A DNA stretch of 6,451 nt from Gammaproteobacteria bacterium (GTDB taxonomy: Bacteria; Pseudomonadota; Gammaproteobacteria; Tenderiales; Tenderiaceae): the NCBI GenBank assembly GCA_027001525.1, contig JALTMR010000152.1:394-6844 (forward strand), in the 5' to 3' direction. A program made the position numbers and the translations under genes. The notes under the pieces were generated by a model. It had not been told where the DNA came from. It made no database searches and was given only the letters and a program-made list of their open reading frames with translations. The stretch's first letter is position 1. Each line of letters opens with the position of its first letter. Positions 1-6,160 of the stretch are shown here, in pieces.

Positions 1-639
1 ACGTACCGCCTCCTTGTCAGACTCCGCCGGGTAGATATCAATCACCTCCCCTCTCACCCGATAGGTCGCCCGCTGCAACTCCACGTCATTGCGCGTGTAC
101 TGCAGATCAGCCAGACGCCGCAGAATTTGTCGCTGATCCACCACTTCCCCTCGCACCAGGTGCAACACCATACTCAGGTACGAGCGCGGATCCCCCAGAC
201 CGTAGATGGCCGATACGCTGGCAACGATGATGGTGTCCTTGCGCTCCAGAATCGCCTTCGTGGCAGAGAGACGCATCTGCTCGATATGCTCGTTCACTGA
301 GGCGTCTTTCTCAATAAAGGTATCGGAAGAGGGCACATAGACCTCGGGCTGATAGTAGTCGTAGTAGGAGACAAAATATTCCACGGCATTTTGGGGGAAG
401 AAATCTTTCATCTCGCCATAGAGCTGGGCCGCCAACGTCTTGTTCGGGGCCAGAATCAGCGCGGGGCGCTGCGTCTGCTCAATGACATTGGCAATGGTGT
501 AGGTTTTACCCGACCCCGTCACCCCCAGCAATACCTGATGAGCCAGACCATCGCCGAGGCCATCCACCAGACTGTTGATCGCCGCAGGCTGATCTCCGGA
601 GGGCGAGAAAGGGGCATTAATTGAAAATCGTTTGCTCAT
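1..639 (-). CDS. uvrB: UvrABC excinuclease subunit B, N-terminal part (cut by window edge)
   Basis: UvrB is the damage-verifying helicase-like subunit of nucleotide excision repair. It is loaded on DNA by UvrA and then recruits UvrC. Reading from the ATG at 639 gives [20 protein letters not shown] and stays open for exactly 213 codons to the window edge. The family is about 670 residues, so roughly the first third is present. Walker A GVTGSGKT is at residues 39-46 (Lys45). The tyrosine-rich beta-hairpin that clamps DNA begins at YYDYYQPE (92-99), followed by [20 protein letters not shown] (104-123) and [12 protein letters not shown] (140-151). The order and numbering match remembered E. coli UvrB without indels. 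No strong Shine-Dalgarno is seen before the ATG. The gene diverges from the aminotransferase gene across 74 bases. Nothing suggests degradation. Confidence 0.97.
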   Translation of the reverse strand, partial: MSKRFSINAPFSPSGDQPAAINSLVDGLGDGLAHQVLLGVTGSGKTYTIANVIEQTQRPALILAPNKTLAAQLYGEMKDFFPQNAVEYFVSYYDYYQPEVYVPSSDTFIEKDASVNEHIEQMRLSATKAILERKDTIIVASVSAIYGLGDPRSYLSMVLHLVRGEVVDQRQILRRLADLQYTRNDVELQRATYRVRGEVIDIYPAESDKEAVR

Positions 640-713
640 TAGGGATTCTGGAATAGCCGCAAATCAAGTAATATTAACACTTTAAGCATGAACAGCGCCC
701 CGAGGAACCTCGC
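640..713. promoter_or_regulatory. Divergent uvrB / aminotransferase intergenic promoter region
   Basis: Both flanking genes read outward from these 74 bases, so both promoters, or at least the proximal ones, should lie here or overlap the gene starts. For the plus strand, TAATAT at 669-674 is a fair -10, with a weak -35 (TTCTGG, 646-651) 17 bases upstream. The AT-rich core 669-677 could also serve uvrB, but I see no convincing -35 in that direction. The motif at 680-695 resembles a degraded LexA box. Promoter calls are inference from consensus matching only. Confidence 0.35.
701..712 (+). promoter_or_regulatory. Shine-Dalgarno of the aminotransferase gene inside a small hairpin
   Basis: GAGG at 702-705 sits 8 bases before the TTG at 714 and decides that start. 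The same bases form the left arm of CGAGG-AA-CCTCG (701-712), which can fold as a four-base-pair stem with a GAAC tetraloop. The ribosome binding site could therefore be partly masked. The ATG at 688 is out of frame with the gene, so it is not an alternative start. Confidence 0.55.
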
Positions 714-1916
714 TTGAACATCAAACTGTCTGACCGCGTACAAGGCATCAAACCCTCCCCGACTCTGGCCGTCACCGCACGCGCAAAAGAGCTCAAAGCG
801 GCAGGCAAGGATATTATCGGGCTGGGTGCCGGCGAGCCTGACTTCGACACACCTGAGCACATCAAAAACGCTGCTATCGAGGCCATTCACCACGGCTTCA
901 CAAAATACACTGCCGTTGATGGCACAGCAGAACTCAAGCAGGCCATTATCGATAAATTCAGTCGTAACAACGGCTTGACCTATGACGCGGATCAAATCCT
1001 CGTCTCCTGCGGGGGCAAGCAGAGCTTCTTCAATCTTGCCCAGGCGCTGCTCAACCCGGGCGATGAGGTCATCATTCCCGCCCCCTATTGGGTCTCCTAC
1101 CCCGACATGGTGCTGCTCGCGCAGGGCAAACCGGTGATTGTGGAAGCGGGCATCGAACAACACTTCAAGATCACACCCCAGCAACTGGAAGCGAGCATCA
1201 CTACCAAAACACGCCTGGTGGTCATCAACAGCCCTTCCAACCCTTCAGGAGCGGCCTACCGGAAAAGCGAGCTTGCCGCCCTGGGGGAGGTGTTGCGCCG
1301 CTACCCCAACGTCCTGATTGCCACCGACGACATGTACGAACACATCATCTGGGATGACGAACCCTTTGCCAACATCCTCAATGCCTGCCCCGACCTCCAT
1401 GAACGGACTATCGTGCTTAACGGCGTATCCAAAGCCTATTCGATGACGGGCTGGCGTATCGGCTACGCCGGCGGGCCAAAAACATTGATCCAGGCCATGA
1501 AGAAGATTCAGTCGCAGAGCACCTCAAACCCCACATCAATCTCCCAGGTCGCGGCTCAGGCAGCACTTGAGGGAGATCAAGGCTGTATTGGTGAAATGCT
1601 AAAAGCCTTTAAAGAGCGCCACGACTTCGTGCTTGAGAAGCTCAACAATATCCGGGGAGTACACTGTGTGCCCTCGCAAGGCACCTTCTATGCCTTTCCA
1701 TCGGTACAGGAGGTCATCGACAATCGCAGCGACGTCAGCAACGATGTGGAGCTGGCAGAACTGCTGTTGAATAAAGCTGAAGTGGCCCTGGTGCCAGGCT
1801 CGGCATTTGGCTCACCCGGCTATATGCGCCTCTCCTACGCCACCAGCATGGAGCAGCTGAAAAAAGCATTGGACAGAATAAGCAATGTGCTGGGCAAGCT
1901 GGACAGCACCCAATAA
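714..1916 (+). CDS. Aspartate aminotransferase, class I/II PLP-dependent (Ib-type)
   Basis: This cytoplasmic PLP enzyme is predicted to transfer the amino group between aspartate and 2-oxoglutarate, linking amino-acid metabolism with the TCA cycle. The product has 400 residues, the usual length. It begins with LSDRVQGIKPSPTLAVTARA (5-24), followed by GLGAGEPDFDTP (36-47). SCGGKQSFFN holds Lys102, a lysine that in Ib enzymes helps recognise acidic substrates. NSPSNPSG (172-179) contains the PLP-contacting Asn176. Asp205 and Tyr208 in TDDMYE are the expected cofactor ring contacts. SKAYSMTGWRIGY holds the Schiff-base Lys240. Arg372 in MRLSYA is the alpha-carboxylate-binding arginine. The TTG start is favoured because GAGG precedes it and the N-terminus then matches the family. 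The family is broad: prephenate or another amino-acid acceptor specificity cannot be excluded, so no aspC or aatA symbol is assigned. It lies divergent from uvrB, and a pilin gene follows 22 bases later. Confidence 0.92.
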   Translation: MNIKLSDRVQGIKPSPTLAVTARAKELKAAGKDIIGLGAGEPDFDTPEHIKNAAIEAIHHGFTKYTAVDGTAELKQAIIDKFSRNNGLTYDADQILVSCGGKQSFFNLAQALLNPGDEVIIPAPYWVSYPDMVLLAQGKPVIVEAGIEQHFKITPQQLEASITTKTRLVVINSPSNPSGAAYRKSELAALGEVLRRYPNVLIATDDMYEHIIWDDEPFANILNACPDLHERTIVLNGVSKAYSMTGWRIGYAGGPKTLIQAMKKIQSQSTSNPTSISQVAAQAALEGDQGCIGEMLKAFKERHDFVLEKLNNIRGVHCVPSQGTFYAFPSVQEVIDNRSDVSNDVELAELLLNKAEVALVPGSAFGSPGYMRLSYATSMEQLKKALDRISNVLGKLDSTQ

Positions 1917-1938
1917 ACCATCAACCCAGGAAATACCG

Positions 1939-2472
1939 ATGCGAGCTGCCAAGAGAACACATCCGCGACAACACACACAGCGCAAGCGTAGCACGGGCTT
2001 TACCTTGATCGAACTGATGATCGTGCTGATCATCGTCGCCATTATCGGCGGGGCAGGCCTGCCCGCCATGTACCGAATGACAGCCAACAACCGTATCGCC
2101 ACACAAACCAACGAACTGCTCGCAGACATCAACTTCGCCCGCAGCGAGGCCATTAAACAGGGGAAACGCATCTCTCTGTGCAGGGGCGTCAGCTGTCAGG
2201 CAGGGGCAACATGGAACGACGGCTGGGTGGTCTTCGAAGACTTGAACGACAACAACGCACTTGACCTCAACGAACCCATTTTTCGGGTACACGACGCCAT
2301 CGACAACAGCATCCAGATCAATTTCAATAACGGCAACGTCGTCGCCTACAACGCGAACGGACGCCTGGCTAACGGGGCGGGAAGTTTCAACTTGAGAGAT
2401 AACGATGGCAATGGCCGCAACGTCATCATCAGCCCTGCTGGCAGAGCCAGAACCGAGGTTGTCGACCACTAA
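1939..2472 (+). CDS. Orphan GspH/FimT-type pseudopilin (type IV prepilin)
   Basis: This is a 177-residue prepilin. The leader of 20 residues (MRAAKRTHPRQHTQRKRSTG) is very basic and ends in Gly20. It is followed by the type III signal FTLIELMIVL, with Glu25 at mature position +5, then a hydrophobic helix to about residue 41. PilD-type peptidase should cut and methylate at Phe21. The C-terminal part has the GspH look: a Cys81/Cys86 pair, WNDGWVVFEDLNDNNALD (92-109), and a late strand ending ISPAGRAR (164-171). Such proteins are minor pilins of type IV pili or pseudopilins of type II secretion, placed at the inner membrane and fibre tip. The ATG at 1939 is chosen because AGGAA (1928-1932) lies 6 bases upstream; a longer in-frame start at 1885 would run inside the aminotransferase gene. 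No other pilus gene is adjacent. FimT, FimU or GspH cannot be told apart by eye. Confidence 0.88.
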   Translation: MRAAKRTHPRQHTQRKRSTGFTLIELMIVLIIVAIIGGAGLPAMYRMTANNRIATQTNELLADINFARSEAIKQGKRISLCRGVSCQAGATWNDGWVVFEDLNDNNALDLNEPIFRVHDAIDNSIQINFNNGNVVAYNANGRLANGAGSFNLRDNDGNGRNVIISPAGRARTEVVDH

Positions 2473-2485
2473 CAGGCAGACCCAC

Positions 2486-2516
2486 CTCACCCACCGCACC
2501 GGTGAGTCGCATTTTT
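2486..2516 (+). terminator. Possible weak terminator or hairpin after the pilin gene
   Basis: CTCACC (2486-2491) and GGTGAG (2501-2506) form a perfect six-base-pair stem with a nine-base loop. A run of five T (2512-2516) follows after five more bases. The gap between stem and T-run makes it a poor intrinsic terminator, and the strong hairpin at 2573-2600 is the more likely end of transcription. Nothing else is recognisable between the pilin stop and that terminator. Confidence 0.25.
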
Positions 2517-2572
2517 CCGCCGGCACTGCTGCGCCCCACACTCACATGAACGAATATCAATATCCTGACAAT

Positions 2573-2600
2573 AAAAAAGGGGCTAAACAGCCCCTTTTTT
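2573..2600. terminator. Bidirectional intrinsic terminator between pilin and pnp
   Basis: AAAAAAGGGGCT (2573-2584) and AGCCCCTTTTTT (2589-2600) are perfect complements: 12 base pairs with a four-base loop (AAAC). On either strand the GC-rich core is followed by six T. It therefore terminates both the rightward aminotransferase-pilin unit and the leftward truB-rpsO-pnp unit, whose last stop codon is 24 bases away. Confidence 0.93.
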
Positions 2601-2623
2601 AACAACCAAACTACCGATTTGCG

Positions 2624-4720
2624 TTACGCAGCAGGCTCCGTCTCAATCGCTTTCATGCTCAAGCGAATACGGCCTTGACGGTCGATTTCAAGCACTTTCA
2701 CCTTAATGACATCACCCTCGCTCAGCTTGTCAGAGACCTTCTCGACACGCTCGTTAGAGATCTGGGAGATATGCACCAAACCATCCTTACCAGGAAGAAT
2801 CGTAACAAACGCACCGAAGTCCATGATTTTGGATACTTTGCCTTCGTAAATCTTGCCCACCTCGGCATCAGCCACCAGCTCCATGATGCGACGCTTGGCC
2901 TCATCACCCGCTGTCTTGTCTACAGAGGCAATCTTAATCGAGCCATCGTCATCGATATCGATGCTGGTGCCTGTCTCTTCGGTCAACGCGCGGATAACCG
3001 CTCCCCCCTTACCGATCACATCACGAATACGATCAGGATTGATCTTGAAGGTTGTGAAACGTGGCGCGTACTCGGACATCTCTTCGCGAGGCGTGGAGAT
3101 CACCTTGGCCATTTCGCCGAGAATAAACAGACGCCCCTCTTTTGCCTGAGTCAGCGCCGTCTCCATGATCTCCCGGGTGATACCCTCGATCTTGATATCC
3201 ATCTGCAACGCGGTCACGCCGTCAGCGGTTCCTGCCACCTTGAAATCCATGTCACCCAGATGATCTTCGTCGCCCAGAATATCGCTCAACACGGCATAAC
3301 GGTCACCCTCTTTAATCAATCCCATAGCAATACCGGCTACAGGGGACTTCAGGGGAACGCCCGCATCCATCATCGCCAGACTGGCACCACAGACGGAAGC
3401 CATGGAGCTGGAACCATTGGACTCGGTGATTTCGGAGACAACCCGCACGACATAGGGGTACTCTTCCATGTCAGGCATCACAGCCTGCACACCGCGCTTG
3501 GCCAAGCGTCCATGACCGATTTCACGACGCTTTGGGCTACCGACAAAACCTGCCTCACCCACACTGTAGGGAGGGAAGTTGTAGTGCAACATGAAGTTCT
3601 CTTTGCGCTCACCCTCAATGGCATCGATCAACTGCGCATCTCGGCCGGTGCCCAACGTAGTCACGACCAGAGCCTGGGTTTCACCCCGGGTAAACAGTGC
3701 TGAACCATGGGTGCGAGCCAGAACACCGACTCGAACATCGATATTACGAACGGTCTGGGTATCACGGCCATCGATGCGAGGCTGGGCATCCAGAATGCGG
3801 CTACGCACAACCTTCTTCTCCAATGCACTCGTTGCATCGGACACATCTGCAGCACTCCACTGAGGCTCATCGCCAACCACCAGGGCTTCTACCACCGCAT
3901 TGCGAATATCTGCCAGGCGAGCGTATCGCTCCTGCTTGTCGCTAATCTGGTAAGCCTCAATAATCTGCGCTTCGCCAGCCTCGGCAACAGCACTGGCCAG
4001 CGCTTCGTCTTTCTCGGCGGCTTGCCAAGTCCAATGCTCAACAGAGGCCTCGCTCACCAGCTCGTTAATGGCAGTCACAACAACCTGCATCTGCTCATGA
4101 CCGAACACAACAGCATCCAGCATCACCTGCTCAGAAAGCTCTTTAGCCTCCGACTCAACCATCAGTACCGCACTCTCGGTACCGGCAACCACCAGCTCCA
4201 GATCGGAGTTAGCCAGATCAGAGACCCTGGGGTTCAACGCATACTGGCCATCAATATAAGCGACACGGGCAACACCAATAGGACCATTAAACGGTACGCC
4301 GGACAGTGCTACGGAGGCAGAGGCACCAATCATGGCTGGAATATCGGGATCGATCTCGGCATCCAGAGACATCACCGTCGCGATCACCTGCACTTCGTTA
4401 GTGAAACCTTTGGGAAACAATGGACGTAAAGGACGATCGATCAGACGGGAGGTCAGCGTCTCTTTTTCAGTAGGGCGACCTTCACGCTTAAAGAATCCGC
4501 CGGGAATTTTACCGGCCGAGTAGGTGCGCTCCTGGTAGTTCACCGTAAGCGGAAAAAAGTCACGCCCTGGCACCTCTTCTTTAACGGCAACACAGGTCAC
4601 CAATACTGACGTATCGCCAATACTACAAAGTACTGCACCACCCGCCTGGCGAGCAATTTCCCCAGTCTCCAGGGTGACTGTGTGATCCCCGTACTGAAAC
4701 ACCTTTTTAATGGCTGCCAT
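2624..4720 (-). CDS. pnp: Polyribonucleotide nucleotidyltransferase (PNPase)
   Basis: PNPase degrades RNA 3' to 5' by phosphorolysis and can add tails. It works as a trimer, often with RNase E. The 698-residue product is full length. The first RNase PH domain (about 10-145) carries [20 protein letters not shown] (55-74) and DRPLRPLFP (95-103), and a helical linker follows. The second, catalytic RNase PH domain (about 315-545) has [10 protein letters not shown] (344-353), the phosphate-binding serines of [12 protein letters not shown] (434-445), and [11 protein letters not shown] with Asp486 and Asp492 as probable metal ligands. A KH domain has GKGG at 570-573, and an S1 domain (about 621-690) has [13 protein letters not shown]. 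The ATG at 4720 is preferred because AAGGA lies 7 bases upstream; the in-frame TTG at 4726 would sit directly against that SD. The gene follows rpsO after an attenuator-like hairpin, and ends near the shared terminator. Confidence 0.98.
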   Translation of the reverse strand: MAAIKKVFQYGDHTVTLETGEIARQAGGAVLCSIGDTSVLVTCVAVKEEVPGRDFFPLTVNYQERTYSAGKIPGGFFKREGRPTEKETLTSRLIDRPLRPLFPKGFTNEVQVIATVMSLDAEIDPDIPAMIGASASVALSGVPFNGPIGVARVAYIDGQYALNPRVSDLANSDLELVVAGTESAVLMVESEAKELSEQVMLDAVVFGHEQMQVVVTAINELVSEASVEHWTWQAAEKDEALASAVAEAGEAQIIEAYQISDKQERYARLADIRNAVVEALVVGDEPQWSAADVSDATSALEKKVVRSRILDAQPRIDGRDTQTVRNIDVRVGVLARTHGSALFTRGETQALVVTTLGTGRDAQLIDAIEGERKENFMLHYNFPPYSVGEAGFVGSPKRREIGHGRLAKRGVQAVMPDMEEYPYVVRVVSEITESNGSSSMASVCGASLAMMDAGVPLKSPVAGIAMGLIKEGDRYAVLSDILGDEDHLGDMDFKVAGTADGVTALQMDIKIEGITREIMETALTQAKEGRLFILGEMAKVISTPREEMSEYAPRFTTFKINPDRIRDVIGKGGAVIRALTEETGTSIDIDDDGSIKIASVDKTAGDEAKRRIMELVADAEVGKIYEGKVSKIMDFGAFVTILPGKDGLVHISQISNERVEKVSDKLSEGDVIKVKVLEIDRQGRIRLSMKAIETEPAA

Positions 4721-4723
4721 TAA
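4707..4723 (-). promoter_or_regulatory. Inverted repeat enclosing the pnp start codon
   Basis: TTAATGGC (4707-4714) and GCCATTAA (4716-4723) are perfect complements around one central base. In the mRNA this allows a seven-base-pair hairpin with a three-base loop, and the pnp AUG (4720-4718) lies in its 5' arm. The Shine-Dalgarno is just outside it. Translation of pnp could therefore depend on opening this stem. The structure is seen; a role in control is inference. Confidence 0.45.
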
Positions 4724-4788
4724 CAATCCTTAAATTTTCAACCTAACGCGACGGACGCCCCATTGCGCCCCAACAAAATGCATATCCC

Positions 4789-4830
4789 AAAAACGATAAT
4801 AGGCCGTCGGGAATCTACTCCTGACAGCCT
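4789..4830 (-). terminator. rpsO-pnp intergenic attenuator / rpsO terminator
   Basis: Read on the minus strand, AGGCTGTCAGGA and TCCCGACGGCCT form a 12-pair stem with one A-C mismatch and one G-U pair around a six-base loop (4801-4830). It is followed by ATTATCGTTTTT. This is the position of the E. coli rpsO terminator, which is partly read through to express pnp. The T-run is interrupted, so partial termination is plausible. In the remaining roughly 70 bases before pnp I find no long duplex like the RNase III site of the E. coli pnp leader. Confidence 0.7.
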
Positions 4831-4855
4831 ACTGAAGAACCCATACTGTGGACTC

Positions 4856-5125
4856 TTAGCGACGCAGACCGAGACGTGAAATCAACTCACGATAGCGGTT
4901 AACATCCTTTTTCTTGATGTAGTCGAGCAATTTTCTACGCTGGCTTACCATTCTCAGCAAACCCTGGCGGGAGTGGTGATCATGGATGTGCTTTTTGAAA
5001 TGCTCAGACAGTTGTTCAATACGAGTGCTTAACAACGCAACTTGAACTTCCGGAGAACCGGTATCGCCTTCAGAACGCTGAAAATCGTCTACGACTTTCT
5101 TCGTTTGCTCAGCATTTAGTGACAT
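4856..5125 (-). CDS. rpsO: 30S ribosomal protein S15
   Basis: S15 is a primary binder of the 16S rRNA central domain and nucleates platform assembly. The product has 89 residues, the E. coli length, and starts [20 protein letters not shown]. It contains the family hallmarks [19 protein letters not shown] (21-39) and [20 protein letters not shown] (48-67). His42, Asp49 and Ser52, which correspond to the residues that read the G-U/G-C motif of rRNA, are all present. GGAG (5131-5134) is five bases upstream of the ATG, giving a strong ribosome binding site. The gene is 108 bases after truB and has its own promoter candidate. In E. coli S15 represses its own mRNA by a leader pseudoknot; I cannot prove an equivalent fold here. 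Confidence 0.98.
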   Translation of the reverse strand: MSLNAEQTKKVVDDFQRSEGDTGSPEVQVALLSTRIEQLSEHFKKHIHDHHSRQGLLRMVSQRRKLLDYIKKKDVNRYRELISRLGLRR

Positions 5126-5179
5126 AACAACTCCAAATAAAAATAATCGATAAAACTCGTAGACCGCAATAAGCGGCGT

Positions 5180-5209
5180 ATTCTACAGCGCAGCCACCAC
5201 CTCTGACAA
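5180..5209 (-). promoter_or_regulatory. Candidate sigma-70 promoter for rpsO-pnp
   Basis: On the minus strand TTGTCA (5209-5204) and TAGAAT (5185-5180) are separated by 18 bases, each one or two mismatches from consensus. Transcription would begin near 5173, giving a leader of about 48 bases ending in GGAG. An independent rpsO promoter inside this operon is known in E. coli. A small CCGC/GCGG hairpin (5164-5176) spans the predicted start and would be complete only in read-through RNA from truB. Confidence 0.5.
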
Positions 5210-5233
5210 GCGGGTTTCCCTTCAACAAGCGGC

Positions 5234-6160
5234 TTATTTCGGTTTTTTACAAACAAACAACCTTTTCGGAGCCACGCGCCCATCATCCAGAATGTGACCG
5301 ATACCAATAAAGTCCGCTTCACCCGCGTATAGCGCCACAACACCGTCCAAAGGCGCTTTTGACACCTGCACCGCCTGACCGCGCTGAATATAAAAAGCCA
5401 TATCTGCCGTAAGAGAGACGCGAGGCCAATCAGCCACGGCGCTGCTCATGGGCAGCAACAGGGCATCAAGAGCAGCCATACTCTCAGCGGCAGCGGCCTC
5501 CAATTGAGGTAATGTACAGCTCTGCCCCAAGCCATAAGAGGCGGCCACGCTACGACGCAGCGCCACCACATGCCCGCCGCAACCCAATACTTCACCAATA
5601 TCCTCTGCCAGGGAGCGAATATAGGTCCCCTTGGAGCAACGCACGTCCAGCGTCATCGTTGCTGGTGTAAAGGAAAGCAGGACAAGCTCGTAGATAGACA
5701 CCGCCCGCGCCTCCCGTTCCACCTCGATCCCCTGGCGCGCCAGCTTATACAGTGGCTGGCCATCTCGCTTCAGAGCGGAATACATGGGCGGGGTCTGCTC
5801 GATATCACCGCGAAAGCGCGCCAGGATCGACTCCAGCCCGGCCTCATCAAAGGCCGGCACCGCACGCTCTTCAAGCACCTCGCCTTCAGCATCGCCCGTG
5901 GTTGTCTTTGCGCCCAGCTGAATAAGCACCTGGTAGCGCTTATCTGCATCCAGCAAATAGGCCGACAGCTTGGTCGCCTCCCCCAGGCAGATGGGCAACA
6001 CACCAGTCGCCAGTGGATCCAGACTGCCAGTATGGCCCGCCTTATTCGCATTAAACAGGCGTTTAACTTTCTGCAATGCCGCATTGGAGGTAATGCCTGC
6101 GGGCTTATCCAATAGCAAAATACCGTGCACATCACGGCCACGTTGACGACGCCGAGCCAA
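5234..6160 (-). CDS. truB: tRNA pseudouridine(55) synthase
   Basis: TruB converts uridine 55 in the T-loop of nearly all tRNAs to pseudouridine and also acts as a tRNA-folding chaperone. The 308-residue product is close to the E. coli length (314). HGILLLDKPAGITSN (12-26) is motif I. GHTGSLDPLATGVLP (42-56) contains the catalytic Asp48. Tyr76 in DKRYQV stacks in the active site, and SKGTYIRSL (176-184) carries the conserved Tyr180 and Arg182. The C-terminal part from about 250 is the small PUA-like domain, ending RVAPKRLFV. The start is TTG at 6160: GAGG lies five bases upstream, the N-terminus then matches the family (RRRQRGRDVHG), and no in-frame ATG is suitable. rpsO follows after 108 bases. 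rbfA, normally immediately upstream, is not seen within the window. Confidence 0.97.
   Translation of the reverse strand: MARRRQRGRDVHGILLLDKPAGITSNAALQKVKRLFNANKAGHTGSLDPLATGVLPICLGEATKLSAYLLDADKRYQVLIQLGAKTTTGDAEGEVLEERAVPAFDEAGLESILARFRGDIEQTPPMYSALKRDGQPLYKLARQGIEVEREARAVSIYELVLLSFTPATMTLDVRCSKGTYIRSLAEDIGEVLGCGGHVVALRRSVAASYGLGQSCTLPQLEAAAAESMAALDALLLPMSSAVADWPRVSLTADMAFYIQRGQAVQVSKAPLDGVVALYAGEADFIGIGHILDDGRVAPKRLFVCKKPK

Noticed and set aside
639..1184. Minus-strand open frame across the 5' part of the aminotransferase gene
   Set aside because: It overlaps a well-supported gene and has no family features. Its end coinciding with the uvrB start region is chance.
1921..2541. Minus-strand open frame of about 200 codons covering the pilin gene
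   Set aside because: The plus-strand product has a complete prepilin signal and GspH features with a good ribosome binding site; the opposite frame has neither.
2675..4429. Two long open frames on the plus strand (2675-3703 and 3707-4429) antisense to pnp
   Set aside because: They lie entirely within the unambiguous PNPase gene, have no recognisable domains, and are rich in His/Arg/Thr as expected for the complement of a codon-biased gene.
4721..4726. TTG at 4726 as the pnp start (two residues longer)
   Set aside because: It would place the AAGGA ribosome binding site one base from the start codon; the ATG at 4720 has a normal spacing.
5116..5343. Minus-strand 75-codon frame spanning the end of truB and the rpsO leader
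   Set aside because: It is out of frame with truB, runs into the rpsO start, has no ribosome binding site and resembles no known protein.
5570..6115. Plus-strand open frame antisense to truB
   Set aside because: It is a shadow of the truB coding sequence, which matches the family along its whole length.
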